A stretch of DNA of 64,000 nucleotides, taken from NCBI GenBank assembly GCA_023953775.1, contig JAMLJD010000010.1, positions 18,106 through 82,105 of the forward strand, given 5' to 3'. The position numbers were made by a program, and so were the translations under genes. The DNA comes from Rhizobiaceae bacterium (GTDB lineage: Bacteria; Pseudomonadota; Alphaproteobacteria; Rhizobiales; Rhizobiaceae). Below the pieces are notes generated by a model, which was not told the DNA's origin, ran no database searches, and was given only the letters and a program-made list of their open reading frames with translations. Below are positions 6,789 to 16,716 of this stretch, one piece after another. Position 1 is the stretch's first letter; every line of letters begins with the position of its first letter.

Positions 6789-9452
6789 ATGGAACTGGTC
6801 TTCCTCCTCGTCCTCGTCGTTCTCATGGCCGGCGCGCTCGCGTCCGGATACCCGGTCGCATTCGCGCTGCCGGGGTCCGCCATCGTCGCCGTGCTTCTGG
6901 CCGCCATCTGCGGCTATCTCTTCGCCGGCAATGTCGACGCCTATTTCGCGGTCGGCGGGCCGGGACAATGGCTTTCGGCCGGCGTCACCAATCTGCGAGG
7001 GGTCTACTGGGAACCTGAACGCGACACGCTCATAGCCATCCCGCTGTTCGTGTTCATGGGCATCATGCTGCAGCGGTCGAGGATCGCCGAGGACCTGCTC
7101 ATCGCCATGGCCCAGCTTTTCGGCCCCATTCCGGGCGGCCTGGGCATCTCGGTCGTGTTCGTGGGCGCGCTCCTGGCCGCCACCACGGGCATCGTCGGCG
7201 CCACCGTCGTCGCTATGGGCCTGATCTCGCTGCCGGCGATGATGCGCAACAACTATTCGACGCCGCTGGCGACCGGCACGATCGCGGCATCGGGGACGCT
7301 GGGACAGATCATCCCGCCGTCGATCGTGCTCATCATTCTCGCCGACCAGCTCGCCAGCGCATCGGACCAGGCCGGTACCGCGCGCACAGCACTCTACAAG
7401 CAGGCGACCGGCGAACTCACGATGCCCAGCAGCTTCGCGGTCGCGCCCACGAGCGCCGGCGAGATGTTCCTCGGCGCCTTCGTGCCGGGCCTCGTCCTCG
7501 TCGTGCTCTACATGCTGTTCATCCTGGTGCGTGCCCTGATCAATCCGAAGGTGGCCCCTGCGGTGCCTTACGAGGGCAAGTACGACATCAGCTTCCTCGG
7601 CAAGGTCCTGCTGGCGCTCGTGCCGCCGCTGGCGCTCATCTTCATCGTGCTCGGCTCGATCATCGCGGGCGTGGCGACCGTCAATCAGGCCGGTGCGATC
7701 GGTGCGGCCGGCGCGCTGGTGATGGCCGGCTACAAACTCAAGGACGGCGAGAAACGCGCCTATTATCCGGCGATCATCGCCGTGGTCGCGATCGTGCTGA
7801 TGGCGGTGATCCGCTCCCAGTTCCATGTCAATGTGAGGGCGATCAACACGAGTAACAACATGCTCGGCGTCGTGCTGATGGCGCTGGCGCTGGCGCTTCT
7901 GATGTTCTCGCTGGTGTGGAGTGGCTGGCGCGCCATTCGCATCGACAACACCATGTACGGCGTGATGGTCGAAACGGCGAAGACCACGTCGCTGGTGTTC
8001 ATCATCCTGCTCGGCGCCGCGATGCTGACGGCCGCGTTCCGCTCGTTCGGCGGCGAGGATCTGGTGCGCGAGTTCCTGACCGGCCTGCCTGGCGGCTTCT
8101 GGTTCCAGTTCCTCGTGGTGATGGCCGTTATCTTCGTCCTCGGCTTCTTCCTCGACTTCATCGAGATCGCGGTGGTGGTGGTACCGATCGTTTCGCCGAT
8201 CCTTCTGGCCGATCCCGGGGCCAACGTGACCGCCGTGTGGCTCGGTGTCATGATCGGGCTCAACATCCAGACCTCGTTCCTGACGCCGCCCTTCGGTTTC
8301 GCGCTGTTCTATCTGCGCGGAGTCGCCCCGGCGGCGGTCAGGACGATCCAGATCTACAAGGGTGTCATCGCGTTCATCCTGCTGCAGCTTGTCGCGCTGG
8401 CAATCGTCGCCTATGCGCCGCCGCTGGTGAACTATCTGCCGACCCGCGTCGCGCTGTTGTCGGAAACCGCGCCGCCGCCGCGCAATCCCGGCCTGCAGTA
8501 TTGCGTCGACCGCTACGTGTTCGAGACCGTCGAAACACAAGGCGACGCTATTCGCGCGGCGCTTGCCAAGGCGGAGGCGCTGGACATCGGCGTGCTGTCG
8601 GAGCGCTATCAGAACGGCCTGCAGGAAGGCCTCAAGAACGCCAACGACGTCTTCGGTCTGATCGACGAGACGCGGACCGCGGAAGCGGCGGTCGCCGCCG
8701 CGACGCCGGAATACCAGCCTCTGCATCGCGTCGTGCGGGACCTGGAGCGCGACGCGCGCCGGCTCGATGCCGAGATCAGGGAGCTGCAGACGGACGTGTC
8801 GCGCCTGCGCGGCGACGATCCGAAGATCGTCGCCCGGCGTGACCGGCTGACCGCGCGCATTGAGGAGCTGACGGCCGAAAGGGACGCCTTCCTGGCGCAG
8901 ATCCCCGAAGAGTGGGACGCGGCGCACAAGGAATTCGCCAAGCTGACGCAGGCGGAAACGCGCGCCGGCAACGCCTATCGCAGGGCGGCCGACAATGCTT
9001 ACAAGCCGGTCGGCGAAGTGGTCGCGCTGCTCGAGGGCGCCAATGACCTTGCCGCGCTGCGCGCCCGCATCGCCGACGTTGCCGGTCGGGTTGCCGACGG
9101 CGAGCCGGATGACCTCGCCGACGAGCTGAGCGACCTGCAAGGTGAGACGGACGGGATTGCCGGCGCATCGGACGTGCGTTCCGCGCTGGGCGATGCGAGG
9201 CGGGCACTCGAAGGCGAGACACCGAACCGGGAGGCGGCATCCGACGCACTCGCAGAAGCGGTGTCGGTGGCTGACGCGGAACTCGAGTGGCGCCAGCCGG
9301 CGGCCGAAAAGCTCCTGCCGACGCTTGGCGCCTATGAGGAGACGATCCGGTCCAATATCGGGCTCAGGCAGTTGTCGCGCTTCCCGAGGGAACAGGCGCT
9401 TTACGTCGCGAGCTGCAACGCGGATCATCGCGATATTTCCCTGAACTTCTGA
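6789..9452 (+). CDS. dctM: TRAP transporter large permease with a C-terminal coiled-coil domain
   Basis: The 887-residue ion-coupled channel subunit of the TRAP system. Residues 1 to about 550 are the DctM membrane domain, with GGLGISVVFVGALLAATTG, GTLGQIIPPSIVLIILADQ and a second inverted half with FLDFIEIAVVVVPIVSPIL and TSFLTPPFGFALFYLRG. Ordinary DctM proteins have about 430 residues. Here the first half contains an insertion and the last 330 residues (from about 556) form a soluble, charged, heptad-rich segment that should lie in the cytoplasm (RDLERDARRLDAEIRELQTD is one example). The role of that tail is unknown. It ends CNADHRDISLNF, directly before a hairpin. Confidence 0.9.
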   Translation: MELVFLLVLVVLMAGALASGYPVAFALPGSAIVAVLLAAICGYLFAGNVDAYFAVGGPGQWLSAGVTNLRGVYWEPERDTLIAIPLFVFMGIMLQRSRIAEDLLIAMAQLFGPIPGGLGISVVFVGALLAATTGIVGATVVAMGLISLPAMMRNNYSTPLATGTIAASGTLGQIIPPSIVLIILADQLASASDQAGTARTALYKQATGELTMPSSFAVAPTSAGEMFLGAFVPGLVLVVLYMLFILVRALINPKVAPAVPYEGKYDISFLGKVLLALVPPLALIFIVLGSIIAGVATVNQAGAIGAAGALVMAGYKLKDGEKRAYYPAIIAVVAIVLMAVIRSQFHVNVRAINTSNNMLGVVLMALALALLMFSLVWSGWRAIRIDNTMYGVMVETAKTTSLVFIILLGAAMLTAAFRSFGGEDLVREFLTGLPGGFWFQFLVVMAVIFVLGFFLDFIEIAVVVVPIVSPILLADPGANVTAVWLGVMIGLNIQTSFLTPPFGFALFYLRGVAPAAVRTIQIYKGVIAFILLQLVALAIVAYAPPLVNYLPTRVALLSETAPPPRNPGLQYCVDRYVFETVETQGDAIRAALAKAEALDIGVLSERYQNGLQEGLKNANDVFGLIDETRTAEAAVAAATPEYQPLHRVVRDLERDARRLDAEIRELQTDVSRLRGDDPKIVARRDRLTARIEELTAERDAFLAQIPEEWDAAHKEFAKLTQAETRAGNAYRRAADNAYKPVGEVVALLEGANDLAALRARIADVAGRVADGEPDDLADELSDLQGETDGIAGASDVRSALGDARRALEGETPNREAASDALAEAVSVADAELEWRQPAAEKLLPTLGAYEETIRSNIGLRQLSRFPREQALYVASCNADHRDISLNF

Positions 9453-9475
9453 CCGCTGCCTTCGGCCGCGGTCAG
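9449..9475 (+). terminator. Hairpin at the end of the TRAP operon
   Basis: CTGACCGC and GCGGTCAG pair around an inner GCC/GGC stem. The dctM stop codon sits in the 5' arm. No T run follows, so it may be a Rho-type end or a stability element. The 254 bases to the next gene show no gene. Confidence 0.4.
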
Positions 9476-9729
9476 CGTGCCCGGTTCGGGTTTCGGGTTG
9501 CTGCCGCGCGTCGCATTGTCGGCGCCTGCACATGCGCTTGGTGAAAGGTCTTCCGCCTCGTTTGGCGGCGCTGCGTCGGGCCTGCGCCGGGGGTCGAAGG
9601 GTGCCGAGGCCGCTCTAAATTGTTGCGAATCGGGGATTTCCCGTTGACCTCCACCCAATCGCGCCGGACTATCGACGGCGTCGGTCGCACGTGCGGTTGC
9701 CGCAGACTGTCGATGAGGAGAATGCCTGG

Positions 9730-12700
9730 ATGACGCTTCACGACGTCACGCTCGACGACAAATACGACCTCGGCAAGGAACGCCTCTTCATCTCCGGTGC
9801 GCAGGCGATCATCCGGATGCTGATGATGCAGCGCGAGCGCGACCGCCTCGCGGGGCTGCGTACGGCCGGCTTCGTGTCGGGATATCGCGGCTCGCCGCTC
9901 GGCGGCCTCGACCAGCAGCTGTGGCGTGCCCGGCGGCAGCTCGAGAAATCGGACATCGTGTTCCAGCCCGGCCTCAACGAGGAACTTGCCGCCACGGCCT
10001 GCTGGGGCTCGCAGCAGACCGAGCTTCTCGGCGAAGGCAGGTATGACGGCGTCTTCTCGGTCTGGTACGGCAAGGGTCCGGGCGTCGACCGGTCGGGCGA
10101 TGTGTTCCGCCACGCCAATCTCGCCGGCTCATCGAAACATGGCGGCGTGCTGGCGCTGATGGGCGACGACCACACCGCCGAATCCTCCACCAATGCCCAT
10201 GCCACCGAATTCGCCTTCGTCGACGCGATGGTGCCGATCTTCAATCCGGCCGGCGTCCAGGAACTGATCGATTACTGCCTCTACGGCTTCGCGCTGTCGC
10301 GTTTCGCGGGAACCTGGGCAGCGATCAAATGCGTCAAGGACAACATCGAATCGACCGCGTCGGTCGACGTGTCGCTTGATCGCCTGAACATCGTCCTGCC
10401 GGAAATCGATCTGCCGCCCGGCGGGCTCAACATTCGCCATGAACTCGACCAGTTCGGCCAGGAACAGCGGCTCCACGACTACAAGCGGGCCGCGGCGGCT
10501 GCATTCATTCGGGCCAACGGTCTCAACAGGATCGTCTACAAGGGTGGCAAGGCTCCGAAGATCGGCATCGCGACCATCGGCAAGAGCTATCTCGATGTCC
10601 GTCAGGCGCTCGACGATCTCGGCATCGACGAGGCGACGGCGAACCGGCTTGGCGTGCGGCTATTCAAGATCGCCTGTCCGTGGCCGCTCGACTACGAACA
10701 CATCGCCGAATTCGCCAAAGGCCTGGAGACGATCATCGTCGTCGAGGAGAAGCGGTCGCTGATCGAAACGCAGCTTCGCGAGCATCTTTATGCCGCGCCG
10801 TCGCGCCCCGTGATCATCGGCAAGCGCGACGAACGCGGCGAGAAGCTGTTCGCCGCCGGCGGGGCGCTCGACCCCAACGATATCGCCATCGCGCTCGGTG
10901 AACGCGTGCTCAAGGCGGTCGGCCATTCCGACGAGATCGCGGCGCGGGTCAGCCGGCTGCGGCAATTCCAGGCGATGCTGGCCGATACGAAGGACGTCGC
11001 GACGCGCACGCCCTATTTCTGCTCCGGCTGCCCGCACAACTCGTCGACCAAGGTTCCGGAGGGCTCGATCGCCGGCGGCGGCATCGGCTGTCACTTCATG
11101 GCGATCTGGATGGACCGCAGCACCGTCGGGTTCACCGCGATGGGCGGCGAGGGCGCGCAGTGGATCGGGCAGGCTCCGTTCTCCAAGCGCGAGCATATGT
11201 TCCAGAACCTCGGCGACGGGACGTACAACCATTCCGGCTCACTGGCGTTGCGCTTCGCGCTCGCGAGCAATGCTAACATCACCTACAAGATCCTCTACAA
11301 CGATGCGGTGGCGATGACGGGAGGCCAGCCGCATGAAGGCGGGCTGACCGTCGACATGATTGCCCGCCAGGTGCGCGCGGAAGGTGTCGACCGGATCGCG
11401 ATCGTGACCGACGAACCGGACAAATACGCCGGCAAGGCCGATTTCCCGGCAGGAGCGACGATCCACCATCGCGACGATCTCGACGCGGTGCAGCGCGAGC
11501 TGCGGACAGTCGAGGGTGTTTCCGTGCTGCTCTACGACCAGACCTGCGCGGCCGAGAAACGGCGGCGGCGCAAGCGCGGGACGTTTCCCGATCCGGACAA
11601 GCGCGTGATCATCAACGAGCTGGTCTGCGAGGGCTGCGGCGATTGCGGCGTCAAGTCGAACTGCGTGTCGGTCCAGCCAGTGGAGACCGAATTCGGCCGC
11701 AAGCGCACCATCGACCAGTCGAGCTGCAACAAGGACTTCTCCTGCGTCAACGGCTTCTGCCCGTCCTTCGTCACAGTGCATGGAGCCAAGCTGCGCAAGG
11801 CCGAGGGCAGGGCGGGCAATGCCGATCCGCTGGAAGGCGTACCCGCGCCGAAGCCCTTCGAGCTTACTGGTGCGGGCTGGTCGTCGATCATCGACGGCAT
11901 CGGCGGCACCGGTGTCGTGACCATCGGCGCCGTGCTCGGCATGGCCGCCCATCTCGAGGGCAAGGGCTGCGGCATCATCGACATGGCCGGGCTCGCCCAG
12001 AAGGGCGGGGCGGTGTTCACGCATCTGCGCATCGCGCGCACCCCGGACGACATCCATGCGATCCGCGTCTCGGCGGGCAAGGCGGACCTCGTTCTCGGCT
12101 GCGACCTCGTCGTGTCGGGCACCAAGAAGGTGCTCGCCTCGGTGCGCGAGAACGAGACGCTGTTCGTCGCCAACACGGCGGAGATCATGCCCGGCGACTT
12201 CGCGCGGTCGGCAGACTTCTCGCTGCCGGTCGAGCGGATCAAGCGTGCCGTCCGGGACGCCGCCGGTGAAGACAATGCGCATTTCTTCGATGCCACGCGC
12301 GCGGCGGCCATTCTGTTCGGCAACTCGCTCGGCGCCAACATGTTCATGCTCGGCTTCGCCTATCAGAAGGGCGGGCTGCCGGTCTCGGCGGAAGCCGTCG
12401 AGAAGGCGATCGACCTCAACGGCCAGGCGGTGGAGATGAATGTCTCGGCGTTCCGCTGGGGGCGCAGGGCAGCCCACGACCCGGCATTCGTTCGATCCCT
12501 GATGGAAGCCGGCCGCAGTGCGGCGCCGATGCCGCTCGCGCAGACGCTCGACGAGATCGTCGACCGCCGCGCGGCCTTTCTCACCGCCTATCAGAATGCG
12601 GCTTACGCGCGGCGATATCGCGATGACGTGGAAGCGGTTCGCGCGGCCGAGGCGCGAGCGGTTCCGGGTTCGACCGTCGTGAGCGAGGCCGTGGCGCGCA

Positions 12701-13206
12701 ACCTGTTCAAGCTGATGGCCATCAAGGACGAGTACGAGGTCGCGCGGCTCTACACCGACGGCAGTTTCAAGGCCCAGCTGGAGCGCCAGTTCTCGGACTA
12801 CCAGACGCTCGAATTCCACCTGGCGCCGCCGATCATGGGACGCCGGGGTCCCGACGGGGTGCCCCGCAAGTCGAGCTTCGGCCCGTGGATGATGACCGGG
12901 TTCCGGGTTCTTGCGGGGTTGAAGGGGCTTCGCGGGACAGTCCTCGACATATTCGGCTATTCGGCGGAGCGCCGGATGGAACGCGCGCTGCTTGCCACCT
13001 ATCGGGGCGATCTCGACCTCATCCGCTCATCGCTGGCGACCGCGACGGTCGATGCCGCCGCGGCGCTCGCGTCCGTTCCGTCGGTCATCAGGGGCTACGG
13101 CTATATCAAGGAGGCCAATGCCGCGAAGGCGAACGCGGAACGCGAACGGCTTCTGGCCAGGCTCGCCGGTGGTTATTCCGAAGACAAGCTCGAGGCGGCG
13201 GAATAA
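9730..13206 (+). CDS. Indolepyruvate (arylpyruvate) ferredoxin oxidoreductase, fused subunits
   Basis: A 1158-residue cytosolic enzyme that oxidatively decarboxylates aryl- or branched 2-oxoacids to acyl-CoA with ferredoxin as acceptor. The domain order matches the fused bacterial IOR: N-terminal pyrimidine-binding region (SGYRGSPLGGLDQQLW), cysteine motif FCSGCPHNSSTKVPEG near residue 431, TPP-binding stretch GGEGAQWIGQAPF near 473, a ferredoxin-like cysteine cluster CEGCGDCGVKSNC near 633, and the gamma domain with GIGGTGVVTIGAVLG near 724 and LAQKGGAVFTHLR. GAGGAG nine bases before ATG 9730 sets the start. It follows the TRAP operon, which may import a 2-oxoacid substrate; that link is inference. 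Confidence 0.93.
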   Translation: MTLHDVTLDDKYDLGKERLFISGAQAIIRMLMMQRERDRLAGLRTAGFVSGYRGSPLGGLDQQLWRARRQLEKSDIVFQPGLNEELAATACWGSQQTELLGEGRYDGVFSVWYGKGPGVDRSGDVFRHANLAGSSKHGGVLALMGDDHTAESSTNAHATEFAFVDAMVPIFNPAGVQELIDYCLYGFALSRFAGTWAAIKCVKDNIESTASVDVSLDRLNIVLPEIDLPPGGLNIRHELDQFGQEQRLHDYKRAAAAAFIRANGLNRIVYKGGKAPKIGIATIGKSYLDVRQALDDLGIDEATANRLGVRLFKIACPWPLDYEHIAEFAKGLETIIVVEEKRSLIETQLREHLYAAPSRPVIIGKRDERGEKLFAAGGALDPNDIAIALGERVLKAVGHSDEIAARVSRLRQFQAMLADTKDVATRTPYFCSGCPHNSSTKVPEGSIAGGGIGCHFMAIWMDRSTVGFTAMGGEGAQWIGQAPFSKREHMFQNLGDGTYNHSGSLALRFALASNANITYKILYNDAVAMTGGQPHEGGLTVDMIARQVRAEGVDRIAIVTDEPDKYAGKADFPAGATIHHRDDLDAVQRELRTVEGVSVLLYDQTCAAEKRRRRKRGTFPDPDKRVIINELVCEGCGDCGVKSNCVSVQPVETEFGRKRTIDQSSCNKDFSCVNGFCPSFVTVHGAKLRKAEGRAGNADPLEGVPAPKPFELTGAGWSSIIDGIGGTGVVTIGAVLGMAAHLEGKGCGIIDMAGLAQKGGAVFTHLRIARTPDDIHAIRVSAGKADLVLGCDLVVSGTKKVLASVRENETLFVANTAEIMPGDFARSADFSLPVERIKRAVRDAAGEDNAHFFDATRAAAILFGNSLGANMFMLGFAYQKGGLPVSAEAVEKAIDLNGQAVEMNVSAFRWGRRAAHDPAFVRSLMEAGRSAAPMPLAQTLDEIVDRRAAFLTAYQNAAYARRYRDDVEAVRAAEARAVPGSTVVSEAVARNLFKLMAIKDEYEVARLYTDGSFKAQLERQFSDYQTLEFHLAPPIMGRRGPDGVPRKSSFGPWMMTGFRVLAGLKGLRGTVLDIFGYSAERRMERALLATYRGDLDLIRSSLATATVDAAAALASVPSVIRGYGYIKEANAAKANAERERLLARLAGGYSEDKLEAAE

Positions 13207-13324
13207 CCGCCGCCGCGACGTCCCGCACCGGTGCGGGTCAGGCGCACTCCACACATATCCCGGATATATAAGCTTTTTTTAATGCTGTTATGCGAAGGAT
13301 GGTCGCCTAATCCGGGTTCGACTA

Positions 13325-15655
13325 GTGGTCAACAACAAAAGCAGAGATCCCGACGACATCTATGTGGGCTTTGTCCGGTCGTTGTTTAACGAACCCGGCA
13401 TCCTGCTCATAGGTGCCTTCGTACATTTTCTGATCGGCCTGCTTGTCTATCACCATTCGCAGGACACGATATACATCGTGCTTGCCTTCGGGATGCTGGT
13501 GGGTGGTCTTTACCGCTACCAGATCATCAAGCGCGGCAAGGTCGCCAGGATCGACGACATCGAAACCGCCCGCCAATGGGAGCGGCTCTATCTGATCGGA
13601 GGCACGATTCAGGGCTTCGTCGCGGGGCTCTTCGCGTTCGTAAGCCTCTACTGGTCGCCTGACATATTCGGCGAGATCGCCGCCGTTTCGGTGCTGATGG
13701 GCTCGACGGTGACGATCGCCGGCCGGAATTACGGGTCGCGCGCGATGGTGACGATCCTGACGATCTCGGTCGTCGCGCCGATCGCGGTCGGCCTGATGCT
13801 CAAGGGCGACGTCCACCACATCGTGCTCGGGCTCTACATCATCCCGTTCATGGTGGTGATCACCAAGGTCGCCAGCCAGGTTCGCAGCGTCCTGTTCACC
13901 GCGATCAGTGAGCAGAAGAAGGCGACGCGGCTGGCGCAACGGTTCAATCGCGCCCTCAACACCATGTCGCACGGCCTGGTCATGCTGAGCCCGGAGGGAC
14001 GCGTGGTGGTCGCCAATTCGGAAGCCGCGCAGCTCATGCGCGTGAAAAATGGCGACAAGCTGCTCGGCCGTTCGCTGAGGGCTGTGCTCATGCGCGGCGT
14101 GGCTGGCGGGCTTTTGAGCCAGAAGGACGCCCGCTTCGCCGAGAGCCAGCTCACCCGCGCTCTGCGCGAAGGTCGCGACCGCAAGCTGCTTCTGCGGTTT
14201 TCCAACGGCCGACATTTCGAGTTTTCCGCGCGCGAGGGTCACGACGACCTCGGCGTGATCATCTTCGAAGACGTCACGCAGCGGGTGGCGGCGGAAGAGA
14301 AGATCCGCTTCATGGCGCGCTACGACAATCTGACAGGCTTGCCGAACCGCGCCTATTTCCACGAGTCGGTAGGCGAGGCGATGGGGGCAGGCGACCGCAA
14401 TCGGTATTGCGGCATCGCCGTCTTCGATCTGGACGATTTCAAGAGCGTCAACGACACGCTCGGCCATCCGGTGGGAGACGGCCTGATCTACGCGGTTGCC
14501 GAAAAGCTGGCTGTGTTCGCCTCCGACGACGTCAAGGTCAGCCGGTTCGGCGGCGACGAGTTCATGCTCTACTTCGACCATGTCGCCGACCGCGCCGAGT
14601 TCGGAACGATGCTTGACGACATCTTCGCTTCGGTGCTGGGCGACGTCGACGTGGCAGGCCACTCACTGCGTGTGCAGGTGAGCGCCGGCGCCGTGTTCCA
14701 GCGCGTCCAGGATACCGACGTCGACGAGATGATCGTCAAGGCCGACCTGGCGCTCTACAAGGCGAAGGAGCAGGGCAAGAACGGCTGGTGCCTGTTCGAG
14801 CAGGTGATGGACGCGGCGTTCCGCAACCGCCAGGTGATGAAGGCCGACCTGCGCAATGCGATCGAGACGAAGTCCCTTCGGGTGGTCTATCAGCCGATCG
14901 TGGCGATGGAGACGATGCGCATCGCAAGCTGCGAAGCGCTGTGCCGCTGGGATCATCCGGAGATGGGACCGATCTCGCCGGCTGTCTTCATTCCGCTGGC
15001 CGAGGAAATGGGCATCATCGCGCAGATCAGCGAGTTCGTCCTCGGCGCGGCCTGCCGGGAATGCATGAACTGGCCCGATCAGATCAGCGTGTCGGTCAAC
15101 CTTTCGGCGAAGGACTTCCGCGACCGTGACATCGTCGACAAGGTGCGCGCCGCGCTTGCTGAATCCGGGCTTGCTCCGCATCGCCTTGAAATCGAAGTTA
15201 CCGAAACAGCGCTGCTCGACGACAAGTCTTCGACGCGCCAGTATCTCGAGGAACTCAAGGCACTCGGGGTCGGCATCGCGCTCGACGATTTCGGCACCGG
15301 ATATTCGAGCCTCAGCTATCTTCACACGCTGCCGCTCGACAAGGTGAAGATCGACCGCAGCTTCCTGATGGACGTGACGCGCAGCGACCGTTCGCTCGAA
15401 CTGCTCAAGGGCATCGTCAACCTGTCGCGGCCGCTCGGCCTTGCCGTGACGATCGAGGGGGTCGAAACGTTCGACCAGCTCAAGATCCTTGAACATATCG
15501 TCAAGCCGGATCTCGTCCAGGGCTTCCTGTTCGGCTCGGCATTGACCCCCTCCGGCATCCAGACGATGTCGAACACGGTCTGGCCGTTCGCGGCCGAAGC
15601 CGAGGAGACGGGGCAGACGCCGGCAGCCGCGCTGGTCGCCCGCGCCGGACACTGA
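13325..15655 (+). CDS. Membrane-bound PAS-GGDEF-EAL protein (cyclic di-GMP turnover)
   Basis: A 776-residue inner-membrane signalling protein. The first 190 residues hold about six helices in pairs (PGILLIGAFVHFLIGLLVY; LYLIGGTIQGFVAGLFAFVS; APIAVGLMLKGDV and neighbours). A PAS domain follows (ALNTMSHGLVMLSPEGRVVV, near 210). The cyclase domain has an intact GGDEF near 408 but no RxxD inhibitory site before it. The phosphodiesterase domain has an intact EAL (SCEALCRW, near 535) and DDFGTGYSSL near 654. Both activities are therefore possible. The start is GTG 13325 with a poor Shine-Dalgarno sequence; it is the only usable start after a TAA at 13280. Confidence 0.92.
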   Translation: MVNNKSRDPDDIYVGFVRSLFNEPGILLIGAFVHFLIGLLVYHHSQDTIYIVLAFGMLVGGLYRYQIIKRGKVARIDDIETARQWERLYLIGGTIQGFVAGLFAFVSLYWSPDIFGEIAAVSVLMGSTVTIAGRNYGSRAMVTILTISVVAPIAVGLMLKGDVHHIVLGLYIIPFMVVITKVASQVRSVLFTAISEQKKATRLAQRFNRALNTMSHGLVMLSPEGRVVVANSEAAQLMRVKNGDKLLGRSLRAVLMRGVAGGLLSQKDARFAESQLTRALREGRDRKLLLRFSNGRHFEFSAREGHDDLGVIIFEDVTQRVAAEEKIRFMARYDNLTGLPNRAYFHESVGEAMGAGDRNRYCGIAVFDLDDFKSVNDTLGHPVGDGLIYAVAEKLAVFASDDVKVSRFGGDEFMLYFDHVADRAEFGTMLDDIFASVLGDVDVAGHSLRVQVSAGAVFQRVQDTDVDEMIVKADLALYKAKEQGKNGWCLFEQVMDAAFRNRQVMKADLRNAIETKSLRVVYQPIVAMETMRIASCEALCRWDHPEMGPISPAVFIPLAEEMGIIAQISEFVLGAACRECMNWPDQISVSVNLSAKDFRDRDIVDKVRAALAESGLAPHRLEIEVTETALLDDKSSTRQYLEELKALGVGIALDDFGTGYSSLSYLHTLPLDKVKIDRSFLMDVTRSDRSLELLKGIVNLSRPLGLAVTIEGVETFDQLKILEHIVKPDLVQGFLFGSALTPSGIQTMSNTVWPFAAEAEETGQTPAAALVARAGH

Positions 15656-15831
15656 GCTTCATACAACTTCGAAGATGCCTGTATTCGCCCTCTACTCCGG
15701 CTTTTCATGCCGGCGGCGATGTTAAGGTTAACGATACGTAAATCGGATCGAATCGATTTTCGCCTTTACTCGTACCGGCGTTCCGGTAGGCTTTCCGTGC
15801 GGCGGTAAGAGTTAAGGTACGGGGAGTTTCC

Positions 15832-16614
15832 ATGGCTGACGAACCAGTGACGCTGCGTGCGGCGACCCATCCGCCGGCGACAGCCGCGGTCGAGCCGATT
15901 TCCGGATTCGCGCGCAATGTCTCCAGGCTGCTCGAGACCATCGAGTATCGCCGCTGCGAGTCCGGCGAAGATCTCGAGGCGATCTACCAGCTCCGCTACA
16001 AGGCGTATCGCCTCTACGGCTTCGTTCCGAGGCTGGCGAACCGCATGGTTTCGGACGAGCTGGACGATGCGGTGAACTGCTACCGCTACGGCGTCTTCAT
16101 CGACAACCGGCTGGTCAGCACGCTGCGGCTGCACCACATCACGCCGCAGGAGCCGTTCGGCCCCGTGATGACGGTGTTCGACGACATCCTCGGCCCGCGG
16201 CTCGACAGGGGCGAGACGTTCGTCAATCCCAGCCAGTTCGCCGCCGATCCGGAATGGACGAACGTCCATCGCACGCTGCCTTACGTGACGTTGCGCCTCG
16301 CGGTGATGTCGAACGAGTATTTCAAGTCGACGAGCTGCGTTTGCATGATTCGCGACGAGCATACGGCGTTCTATCGGCGCATCTTCGGCTCGGAGCAGGT
16401 CGGGGCGGCACGCGTCTATCAGCCTATCTCTGTGCCGCTGATGCTGTTCGATTCCGACTGCGCGACAAACCTCGCCAGGACGATCGAACGGTTCCCCTTC
16501 TTCAAGTCGACACCGCTCGAACAGCGCATGATGTTCGCGCGGCCGCCGCGCGGCGAGCTTTCGCCGCTCACCGTGCTGCCGACGGCCAAGTACCTGCTCG
16601 ACACCGCCGCCTGA
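15832..16614 (+). CDS. LuxI/FeeM-fold N-acyltransferase (N-acyl amino acid synthase-like)
   Basis: A 260-residue cytosolic protein of the GNAT superfamily, closest in layout to FeeM-type N-acyl amino acid synthases and acyl-homoserine lactone synthases. The start of the fold is seen in YQLRYKAYRLYGFVPR (near residue 52), followed by VFIDNRLVSTLRLHHI, the FVNPSQFAAD stretch and LPYVTLRLAVMSNEYF. These enzymes transfer an acyl group from acyl-ACP to an amine. The product here is unknown and it is not a canonical LuxI. A start at 15832 follows GGGGAG. It lies 176 bases after the cyclic di-GMP protein and 102 bases before a Crp/Fnr regulator, all on the same strand. Confidence 0.72.
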   Translation: MADEPVTLRAATHPPATAAVEPISGFARNVSRLLETIEYRRCESGEDLEAIYQLRYKAYRLYGFVPRLANRMVSDELDDAVNCYRYGVFIDNRLVSTLRLHHITPQEPFGPVMTVFDDILGPRLDRGETFVNPSQFAADPEWTNVHRTLPYVTLRLAVMSNEYFKSTSCVCMIRDEHTAFYRRIFGSEQVGAARVYQPISVPLMLFDSDCATNLARTIERFPFFKSTPLEQRMMFARPPRGELSPLTVLPTAKYLLDTAA

Positions 16615-16716
16615 CCTGCGGCATTTGTAGGCGGCAGATCGCCTTGTCATTTCACCGTGCCGTGTCCATAACCGGCTGAAGCGGACCGATATCGTCCGCG
16701 CAGGTCAAGGAATGGA

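Noticed and set aside
6699..9533. A 944-residue minus-strand frame opposite dctM
   Set aside because: Its translation is full of arginine, aspartate, histidine and glutamine with no domain, as expected opposite a high-GC membrane protein gene. The plus strand encodes a clear TRAP permease.
13222..13237. CCCGCACCGGTGCGGG palindrome after the indolepyruvate oxidoreductase gene, with a T run near 13273
   Set aside because: The T run is about 36 bases away and the loop is too tight for a convincing terminator. It was left out of the feature list.
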